The position numbers and the translations under genes are program-made. Below the pieces are notes generated by a model. The model was not told the origin of the DNA and did no database searches. It saw only the letters and a program-made list of their open reading frames with translations. This document shows positions 36,864-45,922 of a DNA stretch of 47,840 nt, piece after piece. Origin of the DNA: Phenylobacterium sp. (GTDB lineage Bacteria; Pseudomonadota; Alphaproteobacteria; Caulobacterales; Caulobacteraceae); NCBI RefSeq assembly GCF_030651755.1, contig NZ_JAUSBZ010000150.1, forward strand, positions 1-47,840, written 5' to 3'. Each line of letters begins with the position of its first letter. Within the stretch, counting starts at the first letter, position 1.

Positions 36864-37119
36864 GTTGAAGGGGTTTCCGGGATAGCCTGAGCGGTTCCGC
36901 CTCTGAGGTTTTCCCTGGATTCACCTCCAGGTCCGTCAGCCCATCACTATGCCGGATGGGCCTTGAACCTCGCCAATCGAGGCGAGGGTTCAAGCCGTCG
37001 ACCATCGATCTGTCGCCTTCCACCGCCGCCTTGATCCACAAGGCCAGGCTTCCCTCTCTGGCGCGCCTGGGTTAGGCCCGTCCTCAAAGCGCACTCAGAC
37101 GCAAGGGACGGAGACGATC
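36864..37119. other. Intergenic stretch with two stem-loops
   Basis: Two hairpins stand out: CCTGGA / TCCAGG (36,914-36,931) and a longer one, CTTGAACCTCGCC / GGCGAGGGTTCAAG with a single bulged G (36,962-36,994). No T-run follows, so they are not simple terminators. They could belong to a small RNA or an mRNA leader of the SDR gene. No ORF here is credible. Confidence 0.45.
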
Positions 37120-37920
37120 ATGGCGGGACGGGTTGAGGGCAAGGTGGCCCTGGTTACAGGCGCGGCCAGTGGTATTGGGCGAGCCTGCGCCGAACGGTTG
37201 GCGGCTGAAGGCGCACATGTCGTCCTGACCGATCTTAGCGACGGGGCCGGTCACGAGGTCGCCGCCGGGATCGCGTCCCGAGGCGAAAATGCGAGCTATC
37301 TGCACCAGGACGTCACCGATGAGGCTCAATGGGCCGAGGTGATCGAGGCTGTGCGCAAGGCGCACGGCCGGTTGGACATACTGGTCAACAACGCCGGCAT
37401 CGGCCTGGGCGGCTCGGTGATCGAGATGAGCCTATCCGACTTCCGCCGCCAGATGGCGGTCAATGTCGAGGGCGTCTTCCTGGGCGTGAAGCATGCCCTG
37501 CCGCTGATCCGCGCCAGCGGCGACGGCGGCAGCATTATCAACATGTCGTCGGTGGCGGGCCTGAAGGGCGCCGCCTCCCTGGCCGGTTACTGCGCCAGCA
37601 AGGGCGCGGTGCGCCTGTTCACCAAGTCCGTAGCCCTGGAGTGCGCGGCGGCCCAGGACAAGGTGCGGGTCAACTCCGTCCATCCCGGAATCATCGAGAC
37701 GCCCATCTGGGACACCATCATCGGCACGGGCGGGCCGGGCGCCAACGTCGCTCCGCAGCGGGCGGCGACCCTCGACGCCATGGCTGGAGCAGCCACCCCC
37801 CTGGGCTTCAAGGGCGATCCCTCCGATATCGCCGAGGGGGTGCTCTGGCTGGCCAGCAACGAGTCCCGCTATGTGACCGGCGCTGAACTGGTCATCGACG
37901 GCGGGCTTTCGGTCCGCTAA
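37120..37920 (+). CDS. Short-chain dehydrogenase/reductase, 266 aa
   Basis: NAD(P)-dependent oxidoreductase of the classical SDR family: Rossmann nucleotide motif TGAASGIG (about 14-21), NNAG at about 91, catalytic Ser in NMSSVAG, YCASK active site (Tyr/Lys about 160-164) and the C-terminal GGLSV. An Asp at the end of beta2 (LTDLS) favours NAD over NADP. It resembles cyclohexanol/3-alpha-hydroxysteroid or 3-oxoacyl-type dehydrogenases, but the substrate cannot be told. The ATG has GGAG upstream. The P-loop kinase-like gene follows only 9 nt after the stop, so they are co-transcribed. Confidence 0.9.
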   Translation: MAGRVEGKVALVTGAASGIGRACAERLAAEGAHVVLTDLSDGAGHEVAAGIASRGENASYLHQDVTDEAQWAEVIEAVRKAHGRLDILVNNAGIGLGGSVIEMSLSDFRRQMAVNVEGVFLGVKHALPLIRASGDGGSIINMSSVAGLKGAASLAGYCASKGAVRLFTKSVALECAAAQDKVRVNSVHPGIIETPIWDTIIGTGGPGANVAPQRAATLDAMAGAATPLGFKGDPSDIAEGVLWLASNESRYVTGAELVIDGGLSVR

Positions 37921-37929
37921 GCCCCCCTG

Positions 37930-38430
37930 ATGACCGCCACGCTGCATGTGATCTTCGGGCCCCAGGGGGCCGGCAAGTCCACCTATGCCCGCGACCTTGC
38001 GCGCAGGCTTCCAGCCGTCGCCTTCGCCATAGATGACTGGATGGGCCGACTGTTTGGCCCCGACATGCCCGAACCGCTGGAATTCCAGTGGATGATGGAG
38101 CGGGTCGATCGCTGCGAAGCGCAGATCTGGTCGACGGCCGCTGCGGTGCTGGCGGCGGGAACCTCGGTTATTTTGGACCTCGGCCTCATGCGTCGCAGCG
38201 ACCGCCAGCGGGTGGCGCAGATCGCCGAGGCCGTCGAGATTCCTCTGCAGTTCCACTTTGTCACCGCCCCGGCTGAGGTGCGTCGGGAACGGGTTCTTGG
38301 GCGGCAGGAAGTGAGTGGCGAGGGGTTTCGCCTTCTGGTGACGCCGGAAATGTTCCATTTCACCGAGAAGGCCTATGAGGCGCCCGACGAGGCCGAACTC
38401 CGCGGCTGCGTCGTCAGCGAGAGCGCCTGA
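37930..38430 (+). CDS. P-loop kinase-like ATP-binding protein (AAA_33), 166 aa
   Basis: Walker A is GPQGAGKST at about residues 10-18. The sequence then shows FAIDDWMGRLFG (often the nucleotide/substrate region of small kinases) and VILDLGLMRRSDRQR (Walker-B like), followed by LQFHFVTAPAEVRRERVLGRQEV, the lid arginine region. This is the layout of AAA_33 kinases, related to zeta-toxin, shikimate/gluconate kinase and polynucleotide kinase folds. The phosphate acceptor is unknown. It lies directly after the SDR gene and may modify the product or a regulator of that pathway, which is speculative. Confidence 0.8.
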   Translation: MTATLHVIFGPQGAGKSTYARDLARRLPAVAFAIDDWMGRLFGPDMPEPLEFQWMMERVDRCEAQIWSTAAAVLAAGTSVILDLGLMRRSDRQRVAQIAEAVEIPLQFHFVTAPAEVRRERVLGRQEVSGEGFRLLVTPEMFHFTEKAYEAPDEAELRGCVVSESA

Positions 38431-38577
38431 CCGGCCGGTCCCGGGGACCGCTCACAACCGCTCCGCCGCGTCCGCCACTTGCGTTTCGCAGCGCACACTC
38501 ATATCGTCTCCCCCCCGGACGTTGGCGCCCGCGGCCGGAGAATTCCCTTAGGCGCACTACCCGAGTCCTCATCCGCC

Positions 38578-39051
38578 ATGGAAAAAGTCCCGATGACCGT
38601 CGGGGGCTATCAGGCTCTCGACGAAGAACTGAAGCGTTTGAAGACGGTCGAGCGGCCGTCTGTAATCGCTGCGATCTCTGAGGCCCGCGAGCACGGCGAC
38701 CTCTCGGAGAATGCTGAGTACCATGCCGCCAAGGAGCGGCAGGGCTGGATCGAAGGCCAGATCGCCGAGATCGAGGACAAGCTTGCCCGCGCTCAGGTGA
38801 TCGACGTTTCCAAGCTGTCTGGCAAACAGGTGAAGTTCGGCGCCACGGTCTCCCTGGTGGACGAAGACACCGAGGAAGAGGCCCGCTACCAGATCGTTGG
38901 CGAGCACGAGGCCGACGTGAAGGCCGGTCGCATATCGATCTCCTCTCCGATCGCCCGCGCCATCATCGGCAAGGAAATCGGCGACGTGGTCGAGGTCAAT
39001 GCGCCGGGCGGCGTCCGCTCCTATGAGCTGCTCAGGGTCGACTGGATCTGA
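38578..39051 (+). CDS. greA: Transcription elongation factor GreA
   Basis: Rescues backtracked RNA polymerase by stimulating transcript cleavage. Coiled-coil N-terminal domain (1-75): [55 protein letters not shown], with the two catalytic acidic residues in the tip GDLSENAEY. The globular C-terminal domain (80-157) is [50 protein letters not shown]. Length of 157 and Met1 fit the family. The longer frame from 38,479 was discarded. Confidence 0.97.
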   Translation: MEKVPMTVGGYQALDEELKRLKTVERPSVIAAISEAREHGDLSENAEYHAAKERQGWIEGQIAEIEDKLARAQVIDVSKLSGKQVKFGATVSLVDEDTEEEARYQIVGEHEADVKAGRISISSPIARAIIGKEIGDVVEVNAPGGVRSYELLRVDWI

Positions 39052-39116
39052 GTTCGCCACGTCGGCGCCGCAATGATCCGACATCTCCCGATCCGCAGCG
39101 CCCCTGAGGCGCTGGG

Positions 39117-40121
39117 ATGGAAAGTCCTGTGAACGCTCTTCCTGCGTCCCCTCTCCGGGTCTGGGTGGTTTCCGATGGCCGGGCGGGCATCGAGAACCAG
39201 GGTCTGGGCCTCGCCGAGGCCCTGGGGGCTCTGCGCCCCATCGCGCTGTCGGTGAAGCGCATCGGTTGGCGCGGCCAGATGGGCGCCCTGCCCTGGTGGC
39301 TGAACCCGGCGCCCCTCAGGGCCCTGGCGCCCGGCGCCGACATCGCGCCACCCTGGCCCGACATCTGGATCGCCGCGGGCCGGGCCACCCTGCCCCTGTC
39401 CCTTCGGATGCGCCGCTGGAGCAAGGGCCAGACCTTCGTCGTTCAGTTGCAGGACCCCCGGGTGCCCGCCGGCGCCTTCGACCTGGTCATCCCGCCCAAG
39501 CATGACCGCCTGCAGGGCGAGAATGTCGTCCCCATCGTCGGCGCCCCGCACCGGGTCACCCCCGCCCGCCTGGCGGCCGACTACGCCCGTTTTGAGGATC
39601 AGCTCGCGCTGCTCCCCCAGCCGCGGGTGGCGGTGCTGATCGGGGGCAAGTCAAAGGCCTTCGGCCTGTCCGCCGAGCGGGCCGCGGCCATGGCCCACGA
39701 GATCGAACTGCCCGTCGCCCAGGAGGGCGGGTCGGTCATGGTGACATTCTCCCGCCGCACACCCGACGACGCCAAGGCCCTGCTCAGCGCGCGTCTGCGG
39801 CACCTGCCTGGATTGATCTGGGATGGCGAGGGGGACAATCCCTATTTCGCCTTCCTGGCGGCGGCCGACTATGTCCTCGTCACCGAGGAATCCACCAATA
39901 TGACCACCGAGGCGGCGTCCACCGGCAAGCCGGTCTTCATTCTCAAGATGGAGGGCGAGAGCCTGAAGTTCCGCCTCTATCATGAGGAGCTGGAACGGCT
40001 GGGCGCCGCCCGGCCCTTTGGCGGGGCCTTCCACAGCTGGACCTACGAGCCCCTGGCCGAAACCGAGCGGGCCGCCGCGGAGGTTCTGCGCCGCTTTGAT
40101 GACCGTGCGGGGAACGGGTAG
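39117..40121 (+). CDS. Mitochondrial-fission ELM1-family (DUF1022) protein, 334 aa
   Basis: The family pattern VWVVSDGRAGIENQGLGLAEAL at the start is followed by RIGWRGQMGALPWWLNPAPLRAL, PDIWIAAGRATLPLSLRMRRW, QLQDPRVPAGAFDLVIPPKHD and a C-terminal part rich in GGKSKAF..S....M. These blocks are shared with alphaproteobacterial proteins homologous to plant ELM1; the bacterial biochemical role is unclear, and a glycosyltransferase-B-like fold has been suggested (from memory). It lies 65 nt after greA and 54 nt before fbp. Start: the ATG at 39117 is used, with GAGG upstream at about 7 nt; a GTG lies four codons on. Confidence 0.85.
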   Translation: MESPVNALPASPLRVWVVSDGRAGIENQGLGLAEALGALRPIALSVKRIGWRGQMGALPWWLNPAPLRALAPGADIAPPWPDIWIAAGRATLPLSLRMRRWSKGQTFVVQLQDPRVPAGAFDLVIPPKHDRLQGENVVPIVGAPHRVTPARLAADYARFEDQLALLPQPRVAVLIGGKSKAFGLSAERAAAMAHEIELPVAQEGGSVMVTFSRRTPDDAKALLSARLRHLPGLIWDGEGDNPYFAFLAAADYVLVTEESTNMTTEAASTGKPVFILKMEGESLKFRLYHEELERLGAARPFGGAFHSWTYEPLAETERAAAEVLRRFDDRAGNG

Positions 40122-40175
40122 ACAGTCCGGCCCTGGCGCGATACCCGCCACCGGCTGATCAACCCGAGGTGAGAC

Positions 40176-41168
40176 ATGAGCACGACCAATCTGGCCGCCT
40201 TCCTGTCGCGTGCGTCTGTTGATCCGCGCCTGAGCGCCATCGTCGGCGTGGTCGCCGAGGCCTGCGTCGCGATCAACCGCCACGTCCGCCGCGGCGCCAC
40301 CGGCCAGGCCATGGGCGCCCTGGGCAGCCAGAACGTCCAAGGGGAGGTCCAGCAGAAGCTGGACGTCCTGTCCAACGACATCATGCTCGAGATCTGCGCC
40401 CGGGCCCCAGGGCTCTGCGCCATGGCCTCAGAGGAGATGGAGACCATCCATCCGGTGCGCATGGTGGAGCCCGAGGGCGGCTACCTGCTGCTGTTCGACC
40501 CCCTGGACGGGTCCAGCAACATCGCGGTGAATGTCTCCATCGGCACCATTTTCTCGATCCTGCCGACCCCGGAAGACGCCGCGGGCCGGGCGGTGACGGA
40601 GGCAGACTTCCTGCAACCCGGACGTCGGCAGCTCGCCGCGGGTTACGTGGTCTATGGGCCTCAGACCCAGATGGTGCTGACCCTGGGGGCCGGCGTCAGC
40701 GCCTTCACCCTTGATCCCGAAAACGGCGACTGGGTGCAGACCAGCGCGACGATGACCATTCCCGCCGAGACGCGGGAATTCGCCATCAACACCGCCAACA
40801 CCCGCCACTGGGCGGCCCCGGTGAGCCGCTATGTGGACGAGTGCCTGGCCGGCGTCGAAGGTCCGCGGGGCAAGGACTTCAACATGCGCTGGGTCGCCTC
40901 CATGGTCGCCGACGTCCACCGGGTGATGAGCCGCGGCGGGGTCTTCATGTACCCGTGGGACAAGCGCGAGCCGAACCGGGCGGGAAAACTGCGCCTGATG
41001 TATGAGGCCAATCCCATGGCCTTCCTGGTGGAGCAGGCTGGCGGCGCCTCCTTCGACGGCCAGGGCGACACCCTCGACGCCCCTGTCATCGCCCTGCACC
41101 AGCGGGCCTCGGTCATGCTGGGCTCCTCGGCCGAGATCGCCCGTCTGCGGGCCTATCACGCCCCCTGA
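40176..41168 (+). CDS. fbp: Class I fructose-1,6-bisphosphatase
   Basis: Dephosphorylates fructose 1,6-bisphosphate in gluconeogenesis and the Calvin-type reactions. Signatures present: [10 protein letters not shown], the metal-binding EE in [19 protein letters not shown] (DPLDGS), [31 protein letters not shown] and [21 protein letters not shown]. Length 330 is typical. GAGGTGAG precedes the ATG. The class I form, rather than GlpX, is shown by the DPLDGSSN block and the substrate loop. Confidence 0.96.
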   Translation: MSTTNLAAFLSRASVDPRLSAIVGVVAEACVAINRHVRRGATGQAMGALGSQNVQGEVQQKLDVLSNDIMLEICARAPGLCAMASEEMETIHPVRMVEPEGGYLLLFDPLDGSSNIAVNVSIGTIFSILPTPEDAAGRAVTEADFLQPGRRQLAAGYVVYGPQTQMVLTLGAGVSAFTLDPENGDWVQTSATMTIPAETREFAINTANTRHWAAPVSRYVDECLAGVEGPRGKDFNMRWVASMVADVHRVMSRGGVFMYPWDKREPNRAGKLRLMYEANPMAFLVEQAGGASFDGQGDTLDAPVIALHQRASVMLGSSAEIARLRAYHAP

Positions 41169-41184
41169 CGACCTTACGACCTGA

Positions 41185-41799
41185 TCAGCCAGGCGGCTTC
41201 GGGATCACCACGACCACGCGGCGGTTGAGCGCCCTGCCCTGAGGATCGTCGGCGCCGCTGGCGGTTTCATTGGGGGCGACGGGTTCGCTCTCGCCTCGCC
41301 CCGACGCCGCCAGCCGCGAACTGGGGACGCCGCCGGCCTGGCTAAGCCAGTCCGCCACGGCCCTCGCCCGGCGCAAGGAGAGCGCGAAATTGTAGTCCGC
41401 CTCTCCAACCGAGTCGGTGTGTCCGATCACCTGGATAGCGGTCTCCCCCGGGGCGACAAGCGCCGCGGCGCGGCGCAACTGCTCAGGGGCCTGCGGGGAA
41501 AGGTCCGCGCTGTCGAAGTCGAACAGCACGTCGGCGGCTAGTTCGACGATGAAGGCCGTGGCGGTCCCCTGCACCTTGAACGCCGTCACCGCGCCGGTGA
41601 GACCGCCCACCGACCCCGCAAGACCCGCCCCAGAGCCCAGGGGCGAAGCCGCAGGCGCAGCGGCGACCGGGGGCGAGGCGATGGCCGGGTCGGGCGGCGG
41701 CGCACCTGCACCGTCCTGGCGCTGCTCAGGCGGCGCCCCGCAGGCGGTGAGAACCAGCAGGCCCAATCCCCACGCCGCCTGGGCCGACGGTCTGATCAC
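41185..41799 (-). CDS. OmpA-family lipoprotein, 204 aa
   Basis: A lipobox LTAC (Cys about residue 20) marks it as a lipoprotein. After a Pro/Ala-rich linker there is a C-terminal OmpA peptidoglycan-binding domain: ELAADVLFDFDSADLSPQAPEQLRRAAALV, then IQVIGHTDSVGEADYNFALSLRRARAVADWLSQAG and SRLAASGRGESEPVAPN with the peptidoglycan-binding Asp and Arg. It would tether the outer membrane to the cell wall, as Pal does. GTG 41799 overlaps the stop of the upstream lipoprotein (GTGA). fbp converges on it. Confidence 0.85.
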   Translation of the reverse strand: MIRPSAQAAWGLGLLVLTACGAPPEQRQDGAGAPPPDPAIASPPVAAAPAASPLGSGAGLAGSVGGLTGAVTAFKVQGTATAFIVELAADVLFDFDSADLSPQAPEQLRRAAALVAPGETAIQVIGHTDSVGEADYNFALSLRRARAVADWLSQAGGVPSSRLAASGRGESEPVAPNETASGADDPQGRALNRRVVVVIPKPPG

Positions 41800-42353
41800 C
41801 GCTGAACCACCACCCCGTCAAAGGGGCTGACATTGGGAATATTGATCGACACCGTGGGAGAGCTTGCGGGCGGCGCGGGGAATTTGAACCAGACCACGCC
41901 GGGGCGACCACCCCGAAGCTGCACCGACAGCCGGTCACGGGAGGCCGACTGCAGGGGCGCGGCCATCCACTGGTTGGCGTCGTCCCGCAGCACGCCATAA
42001 CGCTGGGAGGTGGTGTCGTCGATCACGCTCACCTCGTCCGCGTCCAGATAGACCCACTGGGTGGCGTTGCCGACCGGCCGGTAGCTGAGCTCAACGGTCA
42101 GGACATTTCCGGTCACACGAACACGGGTCAGGTCCACCTGGGCGCCGTCCGGGCCGGCGGCCGTCTGGATGGCGCCAGCCACGGGCCCCTGAACCGGCGG
42201 CGAAGTCGTCTGAGCGGCCAGGGTGGAGGGGGCCGCCCGGGCCGCGGCGGCCTCGGCGACCGGATCGACAGGCTCGGCGGGTTCATCACGGCCGCCGCAG
42301 CCCGCCAGAAGTAAGACGCAGGCCGCGCCAAACAGGGTCGGTCGGATCATCAC
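41796..42353 (-). CDS. Hypothetical lipoprotein, 185 aa
   Basis: A signal sequence with lipobox LLAGC (Cys about residue 19) is followed by an Ala/Pro-rich spacer (about 30-60). A beta-rich C-terminal domain follows, containing VTGNVLTVELSYRPVGNATQWVYLDADEVSVIDDTTSQRYGVL and WFKFPAPPAS. This resembles small periplasmic Ig-like or interaction domains but matches no family I can name. The pair with the OmpA-like lipoprotein (4-nt overlap) suggests a shared envelope role. Confidence 0.7.
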   Translation of the reverse strand: MMIRPTLFGAACVLLLAGCGGRDEPAEPVDPVAEAAAARAAPSTLAAQTTSPPVQGPVAGAIQTAAGPDGAQVDLTRVRVTGNVLTVELSYRPVGNATQWVYLDADEVSVIDDTTSQRYGVLRDDANQWMAAPLQSASRDRLSVQLRGGRPGVVWFKFPAPPASSPTVSINIPNVSPFDGVVVQR

Positions 42354-42439
42354 GCATCCCTCGCTGGTTGGTTGTCCCAGAAAAGCGCCGCCATGACGGC
42401 TCTGGTTCCCAGGCCCGACTTTGACGCCGGCAGGTACGG

Positions 42440-42454
42440 TTAACAGTTGCTTAG
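42440..42454. promoter_or_regulatory. CtrA-like box (TTAA-N7-TTAG)
   Basis: TTAACAGTTGCTTAG lies 49 nt before the PhyH-type gene start. The consensus for CtrA, the cell-cycle regulator of Caulobacterales that controls flagellar and motility genes, is TTAA-N7-TTAA, and this site has one mismatch in the last half. It fits a flagellin-sugar cluster, but a single one-mismatch site could be chance. Confidence 0.3.
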
Positions 42455-42502
42455 AGGCGCCGCCCTAGCCTGGGGGGGTTGTTCCAAGCGCCGGAGCCCG
42501 CC

Positions 42503-43303
42503 TTGACCGCCCACCCCCTCGTCAAAGAGCTGAAGGGCCTGCTGCCCTCGTCGCTCGTGGCCGAGGCGCTGGAGACCTTCTTGGACATGCTCCGGGCCCG
42601 GGGCGCGGTGGAATCCGCCGACGCCGACGTGGACGCCCTGGTCGACGCCCTCAGGGCCAGCGACCGCGGCGCCCTCGCTCAGGTCTATGACGCGATGCGA
42701 GAGACCGACGTCTTCCGTCGCATTGTCACCGCCGAGCCGCTCCGCCAAGCCGCCCAGACCATGACCGGGGCCAAACGCCTGCACAGTCCGTTCCAGCACG
42801 CGGTGTTCCGCATGGACCTGGCCGGCGAACCCTGGCGCGGCTTCGACTGGCACCAGGACTATCCCTACAACATGCTCTGCGACCGCTCGGTCACCGCCTG
42901 GACGCCGCTGACGCCCTCCGGGGCGGTCAATGGCGGGGTGGACGTGGTCGAGACGGCTGAAGGCCGCCTCTATCCGGTCGATGTCCGCCTCAAGCGCGAC
43001 GCCGAGGGCCGCCCCCTGGGGGGCCGGGACGCCTTTATCGCCGAGGCCTTCCACGCAGGTTTCGAGGCCCAGAGCCGCAAGCCCGAACTTCAGCCCGGCG
43101 ACGTGCTGATGTTCCACAACACTGTGCCGCACCGGTCGGGACGCAATCCCGGCCCGCGGCATCGCTATTCCATCCAGGTCCGGTTCGGCGACCTGCTGGC
43201 GCCCGAGGTCATCTCGCGCGGCTGGCGCAACCGCCGGGCCGACGGGTTCGAGGCCTTCGCCGCCCTGCATCCGGACCTGATCGCCTCTGAGGAACGCCCA
43301 TGA
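42503..43303 (+). CDS. Phytanoyl-CoA dioxygenase (PhyH)-type protein, 266 aa
   Basis: Putative Fe(II)/2-oxoglutarate-dependent hydroxylase. The metal-binding facial triad is seen in FDWHQDYPYN (H-x-D, about 112-121) and the distal His in TVPHRSGRNPGP, with 2OG-binding R in HRYSIQVRF. The size and order fit PhyH-family enzymes used to modify polysaccharides and small metabolites. TTG 42503 is chosen because GGAG lies 6 nt upstream; TTG 42479 has no such site. It overlaps the methyltransferase gene by 4 nt, placing it as the first gene of the sugar-modification operon. Confidence 0.8.
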   Translation: MTAHPLVKELKGLLPSSLVAEALETFLDMLRARGAVESADADVDALVDALRASDRGALAQVYDAMRETDVFRRIVTAEPLRQAAQTMTGAKRLHSPFQHAVFRMDLAGEPWRGFDWHQDYPYNMLCDRSVTAWTPLTPSGAVNGGVDVVETAEGRLYPVDVRLKRDAEGRPLGGRDAFIAEAFHAGFEAQSRKPELQPGDVLMFHNTVPHRSGRNPGPRHRYSIQVRFGDLLAPEVISRGWRNRRADGFEAFAALHPDLIASEERP

Positions 43304-44031
43304 GCCCCGCCCCCAAGATCCCCGCTGACGAGACTCTGCGCAGCCTTCTGAAGGCCCATCTGGATGATCACGACCTGATCGCCAACCTGGCCTCCTTCGG
43401 CCGCCGGATGCACTTCATGAAGGCCTTCGCCCACTACGAGGTCTTCAAGCTGATCGAGGACATGCCCGGCGATATCGTCGAGTGCGGCGTCTATAAGGGC
43501 GCCTCGCTGCTGACCTTCGCCCGCTTCCTGGAGACCTTCAGCCCAGGCGACCGCACCCGCAAGGTGCTGGGCTTCGACCACTTCAAGGGTCTGGCCGATC
43601 GCTCGGAGAAGGATGGCCTGGATGCGCGGGTCGGCAACACCGCCGAGGGCTGGAACCCGGCCCAGTTCCGCGACACCCTGTTTTCCCTGGTGGACGCCTT
43701 CAACGCCGACTCCTTTGTCCCGCAGCGGCCCCGGGTGGAGCTGATCGACGGGGATGTGCGCCAGACGGCGCACGCCTATGTGGCCGAGCATCCCGGCCTG
43801 CGCATCGCGCTCCTGCACCTGGACATGGACCTCTATGAGCCGACCCTGGAGGCCCTGAAGGCCTTCTGGCCGCGCATCCTCACCGGCGGCGTGGTGCTGC
43901 TGGACGAATACGCCATCCGCGAATGGCCCGGCGAGAGCGAGGCGCTTGAGGAGTTCTTCGATGGCGACCCGCCGCGGATCGAGAAATTCGGCTGGGCCTC
44001 GGCCCCAGGCGGCTTTTTCGTCAAGGAATAG
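43300..44031 (+). CDS. TylF/MycF-type sugar O-methyltransferase, 243 aa
   Basis: SAM-dependent methyltransferase of the TylF family, which methylates hydroxyls on deoxysugars. The N-terminal helix block is HFMKAFAHYEVFKLIEDMPGDIVECGVYKGASLL (SAM motif I: VECGVYKG). A GFDHFKGLADRSEKDG block follows, then the metal-binding/acidic LLHLDMDLYEPTLEALKAFWPRILTGGVVLLDEYA with DxD and an Asp near the end. Length is typical. Its start overlaps the PhyH-type stop (ATGA), so both probably act on the same sugar, hydroxylating and then methylating it. Confidence 0.85.
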   Translation: MSPAPKIPADETLRSLLKAHLDDHDLIANLASFGRRMHFMKAFAHYEVFKLIEDMPGDIVECGVYKGASLLTFARFLETFSPGDRTRKVLGFDHFKGLADRSEKDGLDARVGNTAEGWNPAQFRDTLFSLVDAFNADSFVPQRPRVELIDGDVRQTAHAYVAEHPGLRIALLHLDMDLYEPTLEALKAFWPRILTGGVVLLDEYAIREWPGESEALEEFFDGDPPRIEKFGWASAPGGFFVKE

Positions 44032-44102
44032 ACCCCATCCCGACGCAGGGCGGCGCCTTGCCGCCGCAATGAGGGCTACCCTGCGCGCACAGGAGCCCAC
44101 TA

Positions 44103-44819
44103 TTGATTCTTGCCCTTCTTCAGGCCCGCCTCAGTTCCACCCGTCTGCCCGGCAAGGTGTTGCTGCCTCTGGCCGGCGCGCCCATGCTGCTGCGCCAGAT
44201 CGAGCGGGTCAGGCGCGCCCGGCGTATTGACCAGATCGTGGTGGCCACCAGCCTGGAGGCCAGCGACGATCCCCTGGTCCAGATCCTGGAAGCGGCCGGC
44301 CTGGCCGTCCATCGCGGCCCCCTGGCCGACGTCCTGGCCCGCTTTGTCGGCGCCCTGGAGGTCTGGCCCGCCGACCATGTGGTGAGGCTCACCGGCGACT
44401 GCCCGCTGATCGACCCTGAGGTGATCGACGCCACCATCGACCTGCATCTGGCCAAGGGCGCGGACTACACCCACAACCGCTATGACCCCTCGGGCTACCC
44501 GAAGGGCCAGGACGTGGAGGTGATCGCCGCTGCAGCCCTGCGGCGCACGGCGGCTGAGGATCAAAGCCCTGAGGCGCGGGAGCATGTCACCTGGGCGGTG
44601 CGCAACGCCTCGGACCGCTATCGTATCGCCCGACTGGATCCGCCGGCAGACGAGGGCCAGGTCCGCTGGACCGTCGACACCCCAGACGACTATGAGTTCG
44701 TCCGCAGGGTCTATGAGGGGCTCTACCCGGCCAATCCGGCCTTTTCCTCCGACGATGTCCGCGCCTACGTGCGGGCCAGACCGGATCTGATCACCTTTGG
44801 CGGAGCGCCACGCCTATGA
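44103..44819 (+). CDS. Cytidylyltransferase-like protein (SpsF family), 238 aa
   Basis: Nucleotidyltransferase fold with the start ILALLQARLSSTRLPGKVLLPLAGAPML (the Q-A-R-x-x-S-x-R-x-P-G-K motif of SpsF and CMP-sugar synthetases), an acidic VVRLTGDCPLIDPEVIDATI block and ADYTHNRYDPSGYPKGQDVEV. Members transfer CMP to acidic sugars or phosphates, so it may take the role of PseF (CMP-pseudaminic acid synthetase) in this cluster, though its sequence is of the SpsF and not the classical PseF kind. TTG 44103 has AGGAG 7 nt upstream. Its stop overlaps the pseG start (ATGA). Confidence 0.83.
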   Translation: MILALLQARLSSTRLPGKVLLPLAGAPMLLRQIERVRRARRIDQIVVATSLEASDDPLVQILEAAGLAVHRGPLADVLARFVGALEVWPADHVVRLTGDCPLIDPEVIDATIDLHLAKGADYTHNRYDPSGYPKGQDVEVIAAAALRRTAAEDQSPEAREHVTWAVRNASDRYRIARLDPPADEGQVRWTVDTPDDYEFVRRVYEGLYPANPAFSSDDVRAYVRARPDLITFGGAPRL

Positions 44820-45847
44820 CCCCGCGGGTTCTCTTCATCGCCAATGCCGGCCCCCAGGTGGGTGGCGGCCACGTCATGCGCAGCCTCACCCTGGCCGCGG
44901 CCCTGACCGAGCGCGGGGCGCGGTGCGAATTCATGGCCGACGCCCATGTGGAGGCCATCCTGGCGGCCTACGCCCCGGACCTGCCCCGAAGGGCGGTGGC
45001 CTCAATGGCGCCAGAGATACTGTCCGATCTGACCAGTCGACAGGCCTTCGAGGCGGTGGTGTTCGACCATTATGGGTTGGGTCGCCCAGAGCATCAGGCG
45101 ATCGCTGATGGGCGACCGGCCCTGGTCATAGATGACCTGGCTGACCGCGCGCTGGGGGGAACCCTGGTCCTGGACTCCGGTCCGGACCGCACCGCCACCG
45201 ACTATCGCGGCCTGACGGAAGGCGCGCGCCTCCTGCTCGGACCCAACTACGCGCCGGTGCGACCGGCCTTCGCCGCCCTGCGCAACGCCGCCCTGGCCCG
45301 GCGCCAGGGATCGCCACGGCGGGTGTTGGTCTCCATGGGCCTCACAGACCTGGACGGGATCACCAGCAAGGTGGTGGAGCAGCTAAGGCGGCGCTATGGC
45401 GAGACCGAGCTCGATGTGGTGATCGGCGGGAGCGCCCCCAGTCGCAAGGGGCTCACTCGGATCGCCGCCCATGACCCGCGCCTGACCCTGCATGTGGACA
45501 CCCCGATGATGGCCGAGCTGGCCATGGCCGCCGACCTGGCCGTGGGCGCTGCGGGTTCGGCCATGTGGGAGCGCTGCGTCCTGGGCCTCCCCAGCGTGGT
45601 CGTCACCATCGCCGACAATCAGGTCCCCGCCGCGGCTGCCCTGGCCAAGGCGGGCGCGGTCCTGACCGTGGACGGGCGCGCCGAGAGCTTTGGGCCAGAC
45701 TTCGACCGGGCGATGACGCGCCTCTTCATTGATGAGGAATTGCGCGCCAGCCTGGCTGAGCGCAGCGCCGAACTGTGCGACGGCCAGGGCGCCGCCCGGG
45801 TGGCCGACGCCTTCTGGCCCCTGCTCGTCCAGGCCGCGACCGTCTGA
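44816..45847 (+). CDS. pseG: UDP-2,4-diacetamido-2,4,6-trideoxy-beta-L-altropyranose hydrolase
   Basis: Removes UDP in pseudaminic acid synthesis (FlmD-like in Caulobacter). The GT-B-like fold begins RVLFIANAGPQVGGGHVMRSLTLAAAL (GGGH-V-M-R motif with catalytic His), then an Asp-rich FEAVVFDHYGLG, VIDDLADRAL, LLGPNYAPVRPAF, VLVSMGLTDLDGITSKV, and the UDP-binding AVGAAGSAMWERCVLGLPSVVV. Length 343 is close to that of the family. Overlap with the SpsF-type gene and the nearby PseH and PseI make the pathway assignment firm. Confidence 0.93.
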   Translation: MTPRVLFIANAGPQVGGGHVMRSLTLAAALTERGARCEFMADAHVEAILAAYAPDLPRRAVASMAPEILSDLTSRQAFEAVVFDHYGLGRPEHQAIADGRPALVIDDLADRALGGTLVLDSGPDRTATDYRGLTEGARLLLGPNYAPVRPAFAALRNAALARRQGSPRRVLVSMGLTDLDGITSKVVEQLRRRYGETELDVVIGGSAPSRKGLTRIAAHDPRLTLHVDTPMMAELAMAADLAVGAAGSAMWERCVLGLPSVVVTIADNQVPAAAALAKAGAVLTVDGRAESFGPDFDRAMTRLFIDEELRASLAERSAELCDGQGAARVADAFWPLLVQAATV

Positions 45848-45922
45848 CGCAGACGCCTTAACCGAGTTTTCTGACCTTCACCTGCAGTCTGCCCGCTCAC
45901 AGGCAGGTCGGGGAGGCCGAGG

